Positions 18,739 through 28,453 of a stretch of DNA of 64,000 nt are shown piece after piece. The stretch's first letter is position 1. Each line of letters starts with the position of its first letter. The stretch covers positions 558,001 through 622,000 of the forward strand of contig CAVZQK010000001.1 of the NCBI GenBank assembly GCA_963777355.1, written 5' to 3'. The translations under genes and the position numbers were made by a program. The notes under the pieces are model-generated. The model worked only from the letters and a program-made list of their open reading frames with translations. It ran no database searches and was not told where the DNA came from. Source of the DNA: DATJHM01 sp963777355 (GTDB lineage Bacteria > Chloroflexota > Ktedonobacteria > Ktedonobacterales > Ktedonobacteraceae).

Positions 18739-19191
18739 TTAGATGAGCTGTTTTTCAAGTTGAGCGATACGCTCGATCTGTTGGCAGTTCCAGGCATCAT
18801 CTGAATAAGGTGTAGAGAGCCAGGCATCCAAGATCTCTTTGGCAATCGGCTCGGAAGTGGCACGCAAGCTGAGTGCCAGAACGTTTGCATGATTCCAGAT
18901 GCGAGCACCTCGTGCCGTCTCCGCATCGTGACAGAGAGCCGCCCTGATGCCTGGCACCTTGTTTGCGGCAATTGAGGCTCCAGTGCCTGTCCAACAACAA
19001 ACGATTCCTTGTTCGACAGTATTATTAGCAACGGCCTGAGCCACATGGCTACTGGTCAGAGGCCAGTCGACGGAAGGATCATTTGCTGCAACTGGCCCAA
19101 AAAGTGTCAATTCATGGCCGCGCTTTTCCAACTCACGAATCAACATATCAGTCAACGATGTGCGTTCATCGCTACCAAGAGCTATTTTCAT
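18739..19191 (-). CDS. rpiB: Ribose 5-phosphate isomerase B family protein
   Basis: RpiB interconverts ribose 5-phosphate and ribulose 5-phosphate. The 150 residues fit the family length. Visible features are IALGSDERTSLTDML at the N-terminus, the active-site loop CCWTGTGASIAANKVPGIRAALCHD (about 65-90), RIWNHANVLALSLR and a C-terminal helix. The Cys before the loop supplies the catalytic base in RpiB. Sugar isomerases of the LacAB group look alike, so substrate is not certain. GAGGAGGT sits at ideal distance from ATG 19191. It is divergent from the shikimate operon. Confidence 0.85.
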   Translation of the reverse strand: MKIALGSDERTSLTDMLIRELEKRGHELTLFGPVAANDPSVDWPLTSSHVAQAVANNTVEQGIVCCWTGTGASIAANKVPGIRAALCHDAETARGARIWNHANVLALSLRATSEPIAKEILDAWLSTPYSDDAWNCQQIERIAQLEKQLI

Positions 19192-19405
19192 GGTGTCACC
19201 TCCTCAAAACAAAGTAGAAAGAAATCAGCCTCTATCTTATCTCAAAATGATACCACATCCCTTGCTCTTCAAATCTGACAGCAGAATTGACAGCACCAAC
19301 ACGAAACATAGCTGACAAAGTAGTGCGCTTGTTATATAAGCAATTCCTCGTATAGAAGCTCACACTTCCCGCTAAACAGGCCAGTATCTCACTAGTAAGA
19401 GGGCG

Positions 19406-19414
19406 TGATACAAT
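19406..19414 (+). promoter_or_regulatory. Extended -10 promoter at aroK-aroB start
   Basis: TGATACAAT (TG, one base, TACAAT) ends only 6 bases before ATG 19421. If used, the transcript would begin at or next to the start codon, giving a leaderless mRNA. No Shine-Dalgarno sequence of normal spacing is needed or seen. Confidence 0.45.
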
Positions 19415-19420
19415 GGGGGC

Positions 19421-21103
19421 ATGCGTCATATATTCTTGATTGGGCTTTCTGGAAGCGGAAAAAGCACCGTGGGACGGCTACTCGCCCGGCGGTGTGGCGT
19501 ATCCTTGTTTGATGTCGACGCGCTCGTGGAAGAGGAGTACGGAGAGCGCATCCCTGCTATTTTTGCACGACATGGCGAGGAGCATTTTCGCGCTTGTGAG
19601 AGCCGTATCCTTTCTAAACTTGCCCAGAGAAAAGATGGAGCCGTCATCGCTACCGGCGGTGGCCTTGTGACCCGTCCAGAAAATCGCGCTCTTATGGCCG
19701 CGCATGGTGTGCGCGTCTTCCTTTCTGTTCATCCTGCGAGTGCTGTTGAGCGTATGCAAGCGCAGCACGCCCAGGCTGTTGCGCTCGGCTATACACCCGA
19801 AACACGCCCTCTGCTTGCCGGACCAGATCCCCGCGCTACTCTACAGGATCTGCTGACCGCCCGCGCCGCCTGGTATCATGAAGCTGAGATCCATTGCGAG
19901 ACGCAGGGAAAAAGTGCAGAACGTGTTGTTCAGGAGATTATTGCGATGTTGATAAGTTCCGGCGAAATAGACGGTTTTCAGCCACTCGTACGCCATGTCC
20001 AGATTGGTGCAGGCTACGATGCTATTGTCGATTGGGGTGGTCTGGGCCGCTTAAGTCACTATCTGAGCCAGCTCTCGTTACCAGCCCGCGTCTTTCTCTT
20101 CACGGATAGCAATCTAGAGAAGCTCTATGCGCCCGCCTTGCTACTCCAATTGCGCGAGGCTGGCTTTGAACCATATCTCTACGTGGTTCCAGCTGGCGAG
20201 GCAAGCAAATCTCAGACACAACTGAGTGCCATCTACGACTGGCTTGTGGAGCAACATGCCGAACGCCGCGAACCTCTCATCGCCCTCGGTGGGGGTGTTG
20301 TCGGGGACCTGATAGGCTATGTCGCTGCAACCTATCTGCGTGGCGTCCCCTTGATTCAAATTCCTACCTCTTTGCTTGCCCAGGTCGATTCCGCTATCGG
20401 CGGAAAAACTGGTATTAATCATAAGCAAGGGAAGAACTTGATCGGCGCGTTTTACCACCCTGTGCTCGTTCTGGCCGATCCTGCCTTGCTTCTCACATTG
20501 CCGACGCGTGAGCGGACTGAGGGATGGGCAGAAGTGGTAAAGTATGGTATTATACTTGACGCTGAATTGTTTACCCTGCTTGAGACCCATGTGGACATGT
20601 TGCGAGAATTTCAAAATCCTCCGGTTGTCCTGCTTTGTCAGATTATGGCACGCTGTATCGATTTAAAGTAAGCGTGATCGAACAGGATGAGCGAGAGCAG
20701 GGGCGGCGTGCTCATTCTCAACTATGGTCATACGCTTGGTCATGCTCTGGAAAATGTCTCAGGGTATGGCGAATGGTTGCATGGTGAGGCCGTCTCGCTT
20801 GGGTATGGTCGCGGCTGCGGCTCTAGCTCTTGAGGCCGAATTGTTCTCTGCCGCTGATGTGGCACGTCAGAATACGCTGCTGGCCGCCTTCGGCTTACCG
20901 ACTGTCTACCATGGAACGGTCCAGGCGCAAGATCATCCTGGCGAAAATTCAATTGGATAAAAAGGTTGTTGGAAAGCGTGTACGTTGGATTTTGCCACAT
21001 CGCATTGGCGAAGCGTTCTCGACGACACTTGCCGGATGACCTGGTCACGCGTGTGGCGACAGCGTTTTTTACGGGAGAGAGGCAAGGCATAAGTTATGCT
21101 TAA
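19421..21103 (+). CDS. Fused shikimate kinase and 3-dehydroquinate synthase, frameshifted in 3' third
   Basis: Two shikimate-pathway enzymes share one chain. Residues 1-170 are AroK: P-loop GLSGSGKST, DVDALVEE and the GGGLVTR substrate region. From about 190 the chain is AroB, which closes DAHP to 3-dehydroquinate with NAD and a metal: PAGEASKSQ, ALGGGVVGDLIGYVAATYLRG, PTSLLAQVDSAIGGKTGINHKQGKNLIGAF and EGWAEVVKYG. The first frame stops at 20671. After shifts near 20668, 20717 and 20807 it continues with LNYGHTLGHALE and EWLHGEAVSLG, and further shifts at about 20935 and 21033 lead to a stop at 21103. aroQ overlaps the end. Error is likelier than decay. Confidence 0.88.
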
Positions 21104-21551
21104 TTTCCTGGTAATAAATGGACCAAACCTGAATACGTTGGGGACACGTGAGCCCGCGATTTATGGTAGCATGACCCTGGCACAGATCTACTCTGCCCTG
21201 CGTGTGCGCGCTAAAGAGCTTGATGCCGCGGTAGAGTGCTTCCAGTCAAATCATGAAGGGGCCTTGATTGATTATATCCAGCAGCAGTCCGGTAGTGCTC
21301 ATGGCATTATCATCAATGGAGGAGCGCTTACCCATTACTCGATTGCCTTACGTGATGCTCTGGCGAATGTAAGCATTCCTGCGATTGAGGTTCATCTTGA
21401 GTAATATCTATGAGCGCGAAGCATTCCGTCATCATTCCGTCATTGCTCCTGTTTGCCGGGGGCAGATCAGCGGGCTTGGTTGGCGTGGTTACTGTTTGCC
21501 CTTGAGGCGCTGGTTGAGATAGTACGCGAAGAGAAGCAAGGAGAGGGAGGT
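21096..21551 (+). CDS. aroQ: 3-dehydroquinate dehydratase type II, frameshifted
   Basis: The type II dehydroquinase removes water from 3-dehydroquinate. The start is clear: LVINGPNLNTLGTREPAIYG with the flexible catalytic-loop residues, FQSNHEGALIDYIQQ and INGGALTHYSIALRDAL. One extra G near 21400 introduces a stop at 21404. In the next frame the family continues with SNIYEREAFRHHSVIAPV and GQISGLGWRGY with the catalytic His and Arg, and a second shift leads to LFALEALVE. The exact end is unclear and is set just before the next start. It overlaps aroB by 8 bases. Confidence 0.85.
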
Positions 21552-22655
21552 ATGAATCAAGAGAGTATCAAGAAGGTTAGACATGGCTTACAGAACAAGG
21601 CGTAGACGCTTTTCTGGTCACCCAGCCGCAGAATCGCTCCTATCTCAGTGGCTGGCTAAATGATGATATTGAAGGAGCCGGCTCGTTGCTGGTCGGTCAG
21701 CAGAGCAAATTCTGGTGTTGACAAATCCTTTATATGCTGAAGTAGTCGGCAAGAGGCTACTGGTTGGGAAGTGCTTGTGCCTGCCTCGCGCGAATATGCT
21801 GCCGGCAATTGTCTCTCTGGCCCAGAAACATGGTTGGCAGAAGATCGGTTTTGAGGCTCCTCGTTATGACCTTATAGTGAGTATGCGAAGATCCGCACGG
21901 CTGGCGAGGATGTTTTCACCTTCAGCCCTTATGAGCAACTATCGTTGAAGCAATTGCGCCAGGTCAAGCAACCGCACGAGATCGAATTGCTCAAACGCGC
22001 CATCGCGATTACCGATGAAACATTTGCACATGTGTGTCAGTGGATACAGCCCGGCATGACCGAGAAAGAATCCAGTGGGAGATCTCGCGTAAGATGATCG
22101 AGTTGGGAGCGCACGGTCTGCTTTTGAGACCATTGTGGCCTCTGGCCCAAATGGCTCGATGCCTCATGCACATGCCAGCGAGCGCCAGATACAACGTGGC
22201 GAACTGATCACCATCGATATGGGCGCACGTTATAAAGGCTATTGTGCCGATATGACCCGCACTATCTGCCTGGGTGAGCCTGCTGAGCCACGTATGCGCG
22301 AGGTGTATGAAGCAGTTTTACAGGCTATGAAGACCTGTGAAGCACGGTCTGCAGCGGGCAGTGTCTGGTCGTGACGGCGATGCACTGGCCCGTAACTGCT
22401 TTGGCCGAAGTTGGCTTGGCTGAGTATTACATTCATAGTACCGGTCACGGCGTAGGCCTGCAGATACATGAAGGACCCAGCTTTCACAGCGTGCTCCTGA
22501 AGATGTTTTTTGCCTGTGGGTTCTGTTGTGACCGTTGAGCCTGGCGTGTATATTCCTGGCTGGAGCGGACACGGGTCGAAGATTGTGTTTTAGTGAAAGA
22601 AGATGGTGTTGAAGTATTGACCCAGTCACCAACTGAACTGGTATTGCAGCGTTAG
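21552..22655 (+). CDS. M24 family Xaa-Pro peptidase, multiply frameshifted
   Basis: This metallopeptidase (creatinase fold, PepQ or aminopeptidase P-like) trims peptides with proline at position two. In successive frames I can read a start MNQESIKKVRH after GGGAGG, VDAFLVTQPQNRSYLSGW, the linker PHEIELLKRAIAITDETF and MTEKE. The metal site follows as ITIDMGARYKGYCADMTRT (two Asp), HSTGHGVGLQIHEGP (His), VVTVEPGVYIPGW (Glu) and RVEDCVLV (Glu). At least six frame changes occur over 1.1 kb. The restored length of about 365 residues and the complete ligand set suggest an intact gene with sequence errors. Confidence 0.8.
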
Positions 22656-22666
22656 AGGAGATTTTA

Positions 22667-23226
22667 ATGATATCCACTGGTGACTTGAAAAAAGGTTTGA
22701 CCATTGAAGTTTGAAGGCCAACTCTGCAATATTCTTGAATGGCAGCACGTCAAGATTGGTCGTGGTGGCGCTATTGTACGCATGAAATTGCGCAATCTGC
22801 GCAGTGGCGCTACTTTTGATCGTACCTGCGATGCTGGCGATAAGTTCAAGCGCATCTACCTGGATCGTATCAACCGTGACCTATCAGTATCAGGATGGCG
22901 ATCAGTATCATTTTATGGATACCAGCACCTATGATGATATTGTATTGACCGAAGCACAGCTTGGCGATGCCAAAAATTACCTGATTGATAATCTGGAACT
23001 TGATATTGTCCGTTATGAATGATGAGCCGATATCCGTCGAGCTGCCGGAAAAAGTTGTCCTTGCGGTTACCTATACTGAACCGGGTATAAAGGTGATACT
23101 GCTACAGGCGGCACAAAACCTGCTACAACTGAGACCGGTCTCGTCGTACAGGTGCCGTTGTTCATCTCAACCGGTGAAAAAATTCGCATCAATACAACAA
23201 CTGGTACCTATGTAGAGCGGGTATAG
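22667..23226 (+). CDS. efp: Translation elongation factor P, frameshifted
   Basis: EF-P rescues ribosomes stalled at proline runs. ATG 22667 begins MISTGDLKKGLTIE. A one-base insertion near 22711 leads to FEGQLCNILEWQHVKIGRGGAIVRMKLRNLRSG, the KOW-like domain. The modified loop tip carries Arg in GRGG rather than Lys. Domain II (YQYQDGDQYHFMDTSTYDDIVL) and domain III (ELPEKVVLAVTYTEPG, GLVVQVPLFISTGEKIRI) follow through three more shifts, each repaired by removing one base, to the stop at 23226. Full length is about 186 residues, normal for EF-P. The peptidase-efp-accB-xseA order is a common bacterial cluster. Confidence 0.88.
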
Positions 23227-23324
23227 CCCTTGCCTGAGGGAGCACTGAACGCTGTGCTCCCTTCCTATAAAGTAGCAATAGAGAAAAACAAATAGAGAAA
23301 AGCAAAAGCCGGGGAGAGATTTGA

Positions 23325-23838
23325 ATGGACGGCAAAGGACAGCATGGTATGGAGAGTGTGCTCCTCACGGAAGTTGAGCGCAAGTCTTCTACAGAACATA
23401 TAAGCGTCGCTCAATTGCAGCAACTGGTGCGCCTGCTAGACAATAGCGAGGTCTCTGAGATAGAGGTCAGGAGAGCGGCAAGTGGGATGCGCCTGGTGAT
23501 ACGTAAGGCGCGAGCTGGCAGAGACGCAAACGCTTTTTTCCACCTCGGCACAGGATGCGGAGGAAGAGGTAGTTGCTCCTGTCGAGACAAAGCATACGAT
23601 TGTTGCCCCTCTGGTTGGCATCTTCCATAGCTGGGCAAAACCCAGAGGTAAGGCGCTCGTCGCCATCGGAGACCGTATTAAGGTTGGTCAGCTCGTTGGT
23701 ACAATTCAATCGCTCAATGTCATCAATGAGGTAGAATCAACGCTGGCTGGCCGGCGTGACAGAATTGCTGGTGCAGGATGGACAGGCGGTTGAATATGGT
23801 CAGCCTTTACTGAGGTTGATAGCTCAGAGGAGAGTTGA
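23325..23838 (+). CDS. accB: Biotin carboxyl carrier protein-like, lacks the biotin lysine as written; frameshifted
   Basis: AccB normally carries biotin for acetyl-CoA carboxylase. The N-terminal helix region (QLQQLVRLLDNSEVSEIEV) and the C-terminal biotinyl domain (IVAPLVGIFHSW, GDRIKVGQLVGTIQSL, GQAVEYGQPLLRL) fit the family. A run of six T near 23535 and a G near 23751 each need one base removed to keep the frame. At the biotin site the usual E-(A/S)-M-K-(M/V) reads QSLNVINEVE, so Lys is Asn. Either the carrier is inactive, BADC-like, or the base call is wrong. The 3' end is uncertain by about 20 bases. Confidence 0.75.
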
Positions 23839-23847
23839 GGCGCGGTT

Positions 23848-25084
23848 ATGGATAGCATGGAAGATCTTTCTTTTCCTGCTTTTGTGGAGGAGGCCTCTGT
23901 TGTCAGTGTCAGTGAACTTGCGCTCTTCTTGAGTACTCTTCTAGAGAAGAACGATATTTTACAGAATATCTGGGTGCAGGGTGAGATCTCAAACTATAAA
24001 AGCTATGCATCCGGCCATTGTTATTTTACGCTCAAAGAAGGCGAAGCGCAGCTTCCCTGTGTCTTTTTTAAACATGCCCGTCTCCGTTCATCGGCTCCAG
24101 AGCTACGCGATGGTGTAGCAGTAGCTCTTAATGGCCGTGTCGCTTTTTACGAACGCGATGGCAGGCTACAATTTTATGTTGAACGCGCCCGCCTGGTCGG
24201 TGAAGGTGCGCTCTTTCGTCGCTTTGAACAGCTCAAAGCTCGCCTGGCAGCAGAGGGGCTGTTTGCTGCTGAACGAAAACGTCCATTGCCAGAGCAGCCT
24301 GCGGTCATTGGCATTGTTACCTCTCTCCAGGCTGCAGCGTTGCGCGATATGCTGCGTGTTTTGCGTACGCGTTATCCCCTGGTGCAAGTCTTGCTTTCTC
24401 CCTCACTCTGTGCAAGGCGCAGACGCTCCCGCCTCTATTGCTGCGGCCCTTGATCTCTTGAATGAACATGGCGAGGCCGATGTCGTGATTGTGGGACGTG
24501 GTGGCGGCTCGATTGAAGAGCTGTGGGCTTTTAATGATGAGAGGGTTGCGCGGGCTATTGCTCGTTCACGTATTCCGGTCATCAGTGGTGTTGGGCATGA
24601 GACCGATTTTACGATAGCCGATTTTGTGGCCGATCTACGCGCCTCGACCCCTACTGCCGCCGCTACTGCCGCCGTCCCTGACATTGCCGAGTGGCGGGAT
24701 CGTTTAGAGAATCTGCGCGAAGAATTGCTCGATTTGACCCAGGAGCATCTGTATACGTTGGAATCTCAGGTAGGTGCTGCTTTTCGTGAACTTCAACATC
24801 TGAGCCCTTTGCGCCTGGTAGATCAACGTCGGCAACAGCTCGATGATACGACTGAGCGCTTGCATACGCGGATGCAGCATCTTGTATCGCTGCACACAGA
24901 ACGTATGCGCGGCCTCAGTCTGCAATTGCATTCGCTTAGTCCCTTGCTGACCATCGCACGTGGCTACGCTGTTGTGAGACGTGATTCAGATCAAGCGGTT
25001 GTGACCAGTGTAGAGCAGGTACGCCCTGGTGATTCCTTGACTCTTCAGGTTGGTGATGGCTCTATTGCGGCTACGGTTCGTTAA
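23848..25084 (+). CDS. xseA: Exodeoxyribonuclease VII large subunit, one frameshift
   Basis: XseA with XseB degrades single-stranded DNA from both ends. The N-terminal OB-fold is plain: SVSELALFLSTLLEKNDILQNIWVQGEISNYK, SGHCYFTLKEGEAQLPCVFFK. The catalytic domain follows with AVIGIVTSLQAAALRDML. One extra C near 24410 breaks the frame. It resumes with GADAPASIAAALDLLNEH, VGRGGGSIEELWAFNDERVARAI and GVGHETDFTIADFVADLRASTPTAAA, the DxD-like nuclease region. A long coiled-coil C-terminus ends at 25084. The restored length is about 411 residues. xseB follows within 36 bases. Confidence 0.92.
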
Positions 25085-25119
25085 TAAAAAGAGATTGTTT
25101 GCTGGTGGAGGCTAGAAAG

Positions 25120-25368
25120 ATGGAACGACTTTCCTTTGAAGAAGCATACGCGCAGCTAGAGAGCGTGGTTAGCGCATTGCGCGATGGACAGATGCCTCTG
25201 GATGAGGCTTTGAAACGCTATCAGGAGGGCGTAAAACTGGTCTCCTATTGCAACGAACTGCTGCAAAATGCCCAGGTCACTGTGCAGCAAGTTACTGTAA
25301 CTGCGGATGGTTCGCTCTCCCTGGAATCAGTCGATATAGAGCAGACGCAAAACAGCCGCGCTGGATAA
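25120..25368 (+). CDS. xseB: Exodeoxyribonuclease VII small subunit
   Basis: The 82-residue small subunit wraps the coiled coil of XseA. The family core is complete: LSFEEAYAQLESVVSALRDGQMPLDEALKRYQEGVKL. ATG 25120 is preferred because GGTGGAGG lies 10 bases before it, and the family starts at MERLSFEEA. An in-frame TTG at 25099 would overlap that site. It lies directly downstream of xseA. Confidence 0.93.
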   Translation: MERLSFEEAYAQLESVVSALRDGQMPLDEALKRYQEGVKLVSYCNELLQNAQVTVQQVTVTADGSLSLESVDIEQTQNSRAG

Positions 25369-25376
25369 TAGAAAAG

Positions 25377-25823
25377 ATGAATACAAATTTGTTTGAGAAT
25401 CACGTCCTGATTGCCTCCTTTCTGGCCTGGGCTATTGCTCAGATTAGCAAGACGGTGTACGAACTGATTAAACAGCGCAGATTAATGCTTGGGCGGCTCG
25501 TCTCTTCCGGTGGTATGCCCAGCTCTCATTCTGCTCTGGTGACGAGTCTTGCTACTGCTACCGGACGTATGCTTGGCGTCAACTCCGCTGAATTTGCGAT
25601 TACTGTGGTGCTGGCGAGCATTGTTATGTATGATGCTGCCGGTGTCCGACGCGCCGTAAGCTTGCAGGCTCGCATCTTGAATCAGATGGTTGATGAAATG
25701 TTTCAAGGCCATCCTATTGCCGAGAAGCGTTTGCGCGAACTGATTGGGCATACTCCTATACAGGTATTTGTAGGTGGGATTCTTGGCATTGGCGTTGGCT
25801 GGCTTGTTACTATGCACTGGTGA
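25377..25823 (+). CDS. Divergent PAP2 family membrane protein (YuiD-like)
   Basis: The 148-residue protein belongs to the small divergent PAP2/acid-phosphatase-related family. It has LIASFLAWAIAQISK near the N-terminus and the signature LVSSGGMPSSHSALVTSLATATG. The middle helix ends in VMYDAAGVRRAVSLQARILNQMVDE, with LRELIGHTPIQVFVGGILGIGVGWL at the C-terminus. The family is predicted to act on membrane-linked phosphates, but its substrate is unknown. ATG 25377 begins 8 bases after the xseB stop. Confidence 0.88.
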   Translation: MNTNLFENHVLIASFLAWAIAQISKTVYELIKQRRLMLGRLVSSGGMPSSHSALVTSLATATGRMLGVNSAEFAITVVLASIVMYDAAGVRRAVSLQARILNQMVDEMFQGHPIAEKRLRELIGHTPIQVFVGGILGIGVGWLVTMHW

Positions 25824-25956
25824 ATGAGCACCTCTTTCCACTCCTATATGCATAGTGCTGAATTTGGAGAGAGCATATCCACTTCTTGCTGTTAGTATAC
25901 TGGTAGTAGGAATAATATGTATTCTTGCTTTCCTAGAGTAAGGAGTGGTAAAAGTA

Positions 25957-27084
25957 GTGTCTTCCATCCAAGTACCTCTTGTTGATCTACGTGCGCAATA
26001 CCTCTCCCTCAAACCCGAAATTTTGGCCTCTTTTGAGCAGGTCCTGGAGAGCTCACAGCTTTTTCTAGGCCCTCATCTACTCGCTTTTGAACGTGAGTTT
26101 GCTGAGTTTTCTGGTTGCCGTTATGGCGTTGGTGTCTCTTCAGGCACTGACGCTCTAGCTCTGGCACTACGCGCCTGCGAGATTGGTCCTGGGGATGAGG
26201 TAATTACGGTCTCTCATACTTTTATTGCCACGGTTGAGGCGATTGCGCTGGTGGGTGCTCGGCCTGTATTTGTGGATATTGAGCCCGAAACCTATACGAT
26301 GGATTGTCTGCAACTTGAGCAGGCAATTACGCCACGCACCCGCGCTATTCTTCCTGTCCATTTGTATGGCCACCCGGTTGACATGAAGCCGATTCTCGCC
26401 TGCGCTCATGCTCACAATTTACGTGTCATAGAAGATGCTTCTCAGGCTCATGGAGCAACCTATGAGGGACGTCGTGTAGGGAGCTTTGGTGATGTTGCTT
26501 GTTTTAGTCTGTACTATAGCAAAAACCTGGGTGCCTTCGGCGAGGCTGGTATTTGTACTACTAATGATGCCGCGTTAGCTGAGCATTTACGGATTCTTCG
26601 CGATCATGGTTCAAAAGTCCGTTATGAGCATGAGGAGCTCGGTGTCAATGCCCGTATGGATGAATTGCAAGCCGCTGTGTTGCGCCTGAAATTACCGTAT
26701 CTGGAACAGTGGAATGCCCGCCGCCAGGCACATGCCCGTTTCTACGGAGAGCAGCTGCGCGAGTGGGTGGTTGCGCTGCCTGTCGTATGCTCCTGGGCCA
26801 CACATGTCTATTGCTACTATGTTATTCAGGTGCGCCAACGCGAGGATTTTTGCCGCGCTTTGGAGATGGATGGCATTGCTACTGGTGTTCACTATCCAAC
26901 TCCTGTGCATCTCCAAAAGGCCTGTGCTCTCTATCACTATCGGCGTGGATCTTTACCTGTTACTGAGGCCGTTGCTAAGCAAATTGTCTCGCTGCCTATG
27001 TATCCAGAACTAACTGAAGAACAATGTGCTCTGGTGGTGAATGCTGTAAAACGCTATGCACTTGCTCAGAGTGCTCAGCGTTAA
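25957..27084 (+). CDS. DegT/DnrJ/EryC1/StrS aminotransferase
   Basis: This PLP enzyme transfers an amino group onto a keto-sugar nucleotide. About 375 residues show VPLVDLRAQYLSLKPEI, the cofactor loop SSGTDALALALRA, GDEVITVSHTFIATVEAI, VHLYGHPVDM, IEDASQAHGA and the Schiff-base Lys in YSKNLGAFGEAG (about K189). The C-terminus has YPTPVHLQKA and the closing helix. GTG 25957 is chosen because AGGAG at 25941-25945 overlaps the earlier GTG at 25945. With the downstream oxidoreductase it matches a WbpE-WbpB-like pair for a 3-amino sugar. Confidence 0.9.
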   Translation: MSSIQVPLVDLRAQYLSLKPEILASFEQVLESSQLFLGPHLLAFEREFAEFSGCRYGVGVSSGTDALALALRACEIGPGDEVITVSHTFIATVEAIALVGARPVFVDIEPETYTMDCLQLEQAITPRTRAILPVHLYGHPVDMKPILACAHAHNLRVIEDASQAHGATYEGRRVGSFGDVACFSLYYSKNLGAFGEAGICTTNDAALAEHLRILRDHGSKVRYEHEELGVNARMDELQAAVLRLKLPYLEQWNARRQAHARFYGEQLREWVVALPVVCSWATHVYCYYVIQVRQREDFCRALEMDGIATGVHYPTPVHLQKACALYHYRRGSLPVTEAVAKQIVSLPMYPELTEEQCALVVNAVKRYALAQSAQR

Positions 27085-27184
27085 GACTGGTTTGTGCTTG
27101 CAAGGATGTATGTCTGTATATCTTGCGGACGCCTTGCTTTCCACCCTCAGCCGGGAGGTATGAGGGTTCTCGGAAAGGATCTTT

Positions 27185-28210
27185 ATGGCAAATCTTCGTT
27201 TTGGCGTGGTTGGTTGGGGGTATTGGGGACCAAAAATCGCTCGCAATCTGGACGGTCTCCCTGGCGTGTCTGTGGATATGGTGGTAGATATGGATGCAAA
27301 ACGTCTGATTTCTCTTTCTACTCAGCAGTCCTGGATTCGCACTTCTACTCACCTGGATGAACTCCTCAATTCGGATGTGGATGGTGTGGTGATTGCAACT
27401 CCTGTCCATACTCACTATTTGCTGGCAAAAACGGCTTTGTTGCATGGTAAGCATGTCCTGGTGGAGAAGCCCCTCACTGCGAGTGTGCCGGAGGCGCGAG
27501 AACTGGTCTCTCTGGCCCATCAGCTGAAACGCGTGCTGATGGTTGGTCATACCTTTGAATATAGCCCTGCTGTCAACGAATTGCGGAAGTTGATTCAGAG
27601 CGGCGATCTGGGGAAAATTTATTGTGTGGAGGCGGAACGCGTGAATCTGGGCCTGTTTCGCAACGATATTAATGTGATCTGGGATCTTGCACCTCATGAT
27701 GTCTCTATTCTGCTCTACCTGTTTGGCAAAGCCCCGGAACAGATTAAGGTCCAGGCTCATGCTCATATTCAACGCCATATTCACGATGTTGCTCACCTGG
27801 ATCTTGGTTTTGCCGATGGCATGACGGCTCATATTCATGTGAGCTGGCTACATCCTTGCAAGATTCGTCGCGTTACGATTATTGGGGATGCTCGTATGGT
27901 GGTGTATGATGATACGAATCCTGCTGAGATGCTGAAAATTTATAATAAGGGTGCCGATGTTCATGCTGATCCGGGTATCTCGTATCGCTATGGCGCTATT
28001 ACTATTCCTCATATTGATTGGATGGAGCCCTTACGTCTGGAATGTGAGGATTTTGTCAATGCGATTCGCCTGGGCACGACGCCACGTGCAAATGGTGAGG
28101 ATGGTCTGGCGGTGGTTCAGGTGCTGGCTTCCGCTCAAGAGGCTCTGGAAAAACAAAATGGCCTGTTTACTCCCGTGGCTCTCCCCCAACCCCTCTATGC
28201 TACTGTGTAA
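27185..28210 (+). CDS. Gfo/Idh/MocA family oxidoreductase, WbpB-like
   Basis: This NAD-dependent enzyme probably oxidises C3 of a UDP-sugar acid. The 341 residues begin FGVVGWGYWGPKIARNLDG with the Rossmann loop at residues 10-15, then IATPVHTHYLLAKTAL and the hallmark EKPLTASVPEA (EKP near 94-96). GHTFEYSPAVNELRKLI and DLAPHDVSILLYLFG carry the substrate-side residues. An AAGGAT site precedes ATG 27185. It follows the aminotransferase by 100 bases on the same strand. WbpB acts before WbpE in the UDP-GlcNAc3NAcA route, which fits this pairing. Confidence 0.88.
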   Translation: MANLRFGVVGWGYWGPKIARNLDGLPGVSVDMVVDMDAKRLISLSTQQSWIRTSTHLDELLNSDVDGVVIATPVHTHYLLAKTALLHGKHVLVEKPLTASVPEARELVSLAHQLKRVLMVGHTFEYSPAVNELRKLIQSGDLGKIYCVEAERVNLGLFRNDINVIWDLAPHDVSILLYLFGKAPEQIKVQAHAHIQRHIHDVAHLDLGFADGMTAHIHVSWLHPCKIRRVTIIGDARMVVYDDTNPAEMLKIYNKGADVHADPGISYRYGAITIPHIDWMEPLRLECEDFVNAIRLGTTPRANGEDGLAVVQVLASAQEALEKQNGLFTPVALPQPLYATV

Positions 28211-28252
28211 TCCAATCTCTGGTGTTCCTTTATGTATCGGACTATGCTATCT

Positions 28253-28273
28253 GGGCGGGGCTTGTCTCCGCCC
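28253..28273 (+). terminator. GC-rich hairpin after the oxidoreductase
   Basis: GGGCGG pairs with CCGCCC around a 9-base loop about 40 bases after the stop. Only short T tracts follow, so termination is plausible but weak. Confidence 0.4.
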
Positions 28274-28453
28274 GCTCGTTTGCTATATATGAGCCGGTAG
28301 TCCTGCTTGTAACTGAATAAATTGACGCAACTAGATAAAGTGAGTATAGTATTCTTCGATAAGAACCGCAATAACGCACCTCTTTCTATTAGATTAAAAA
28401 TAGATGAAATGAAGAATATGTGAGTGCGTTTATCTTGCCGAGGAGGCCCCTGT

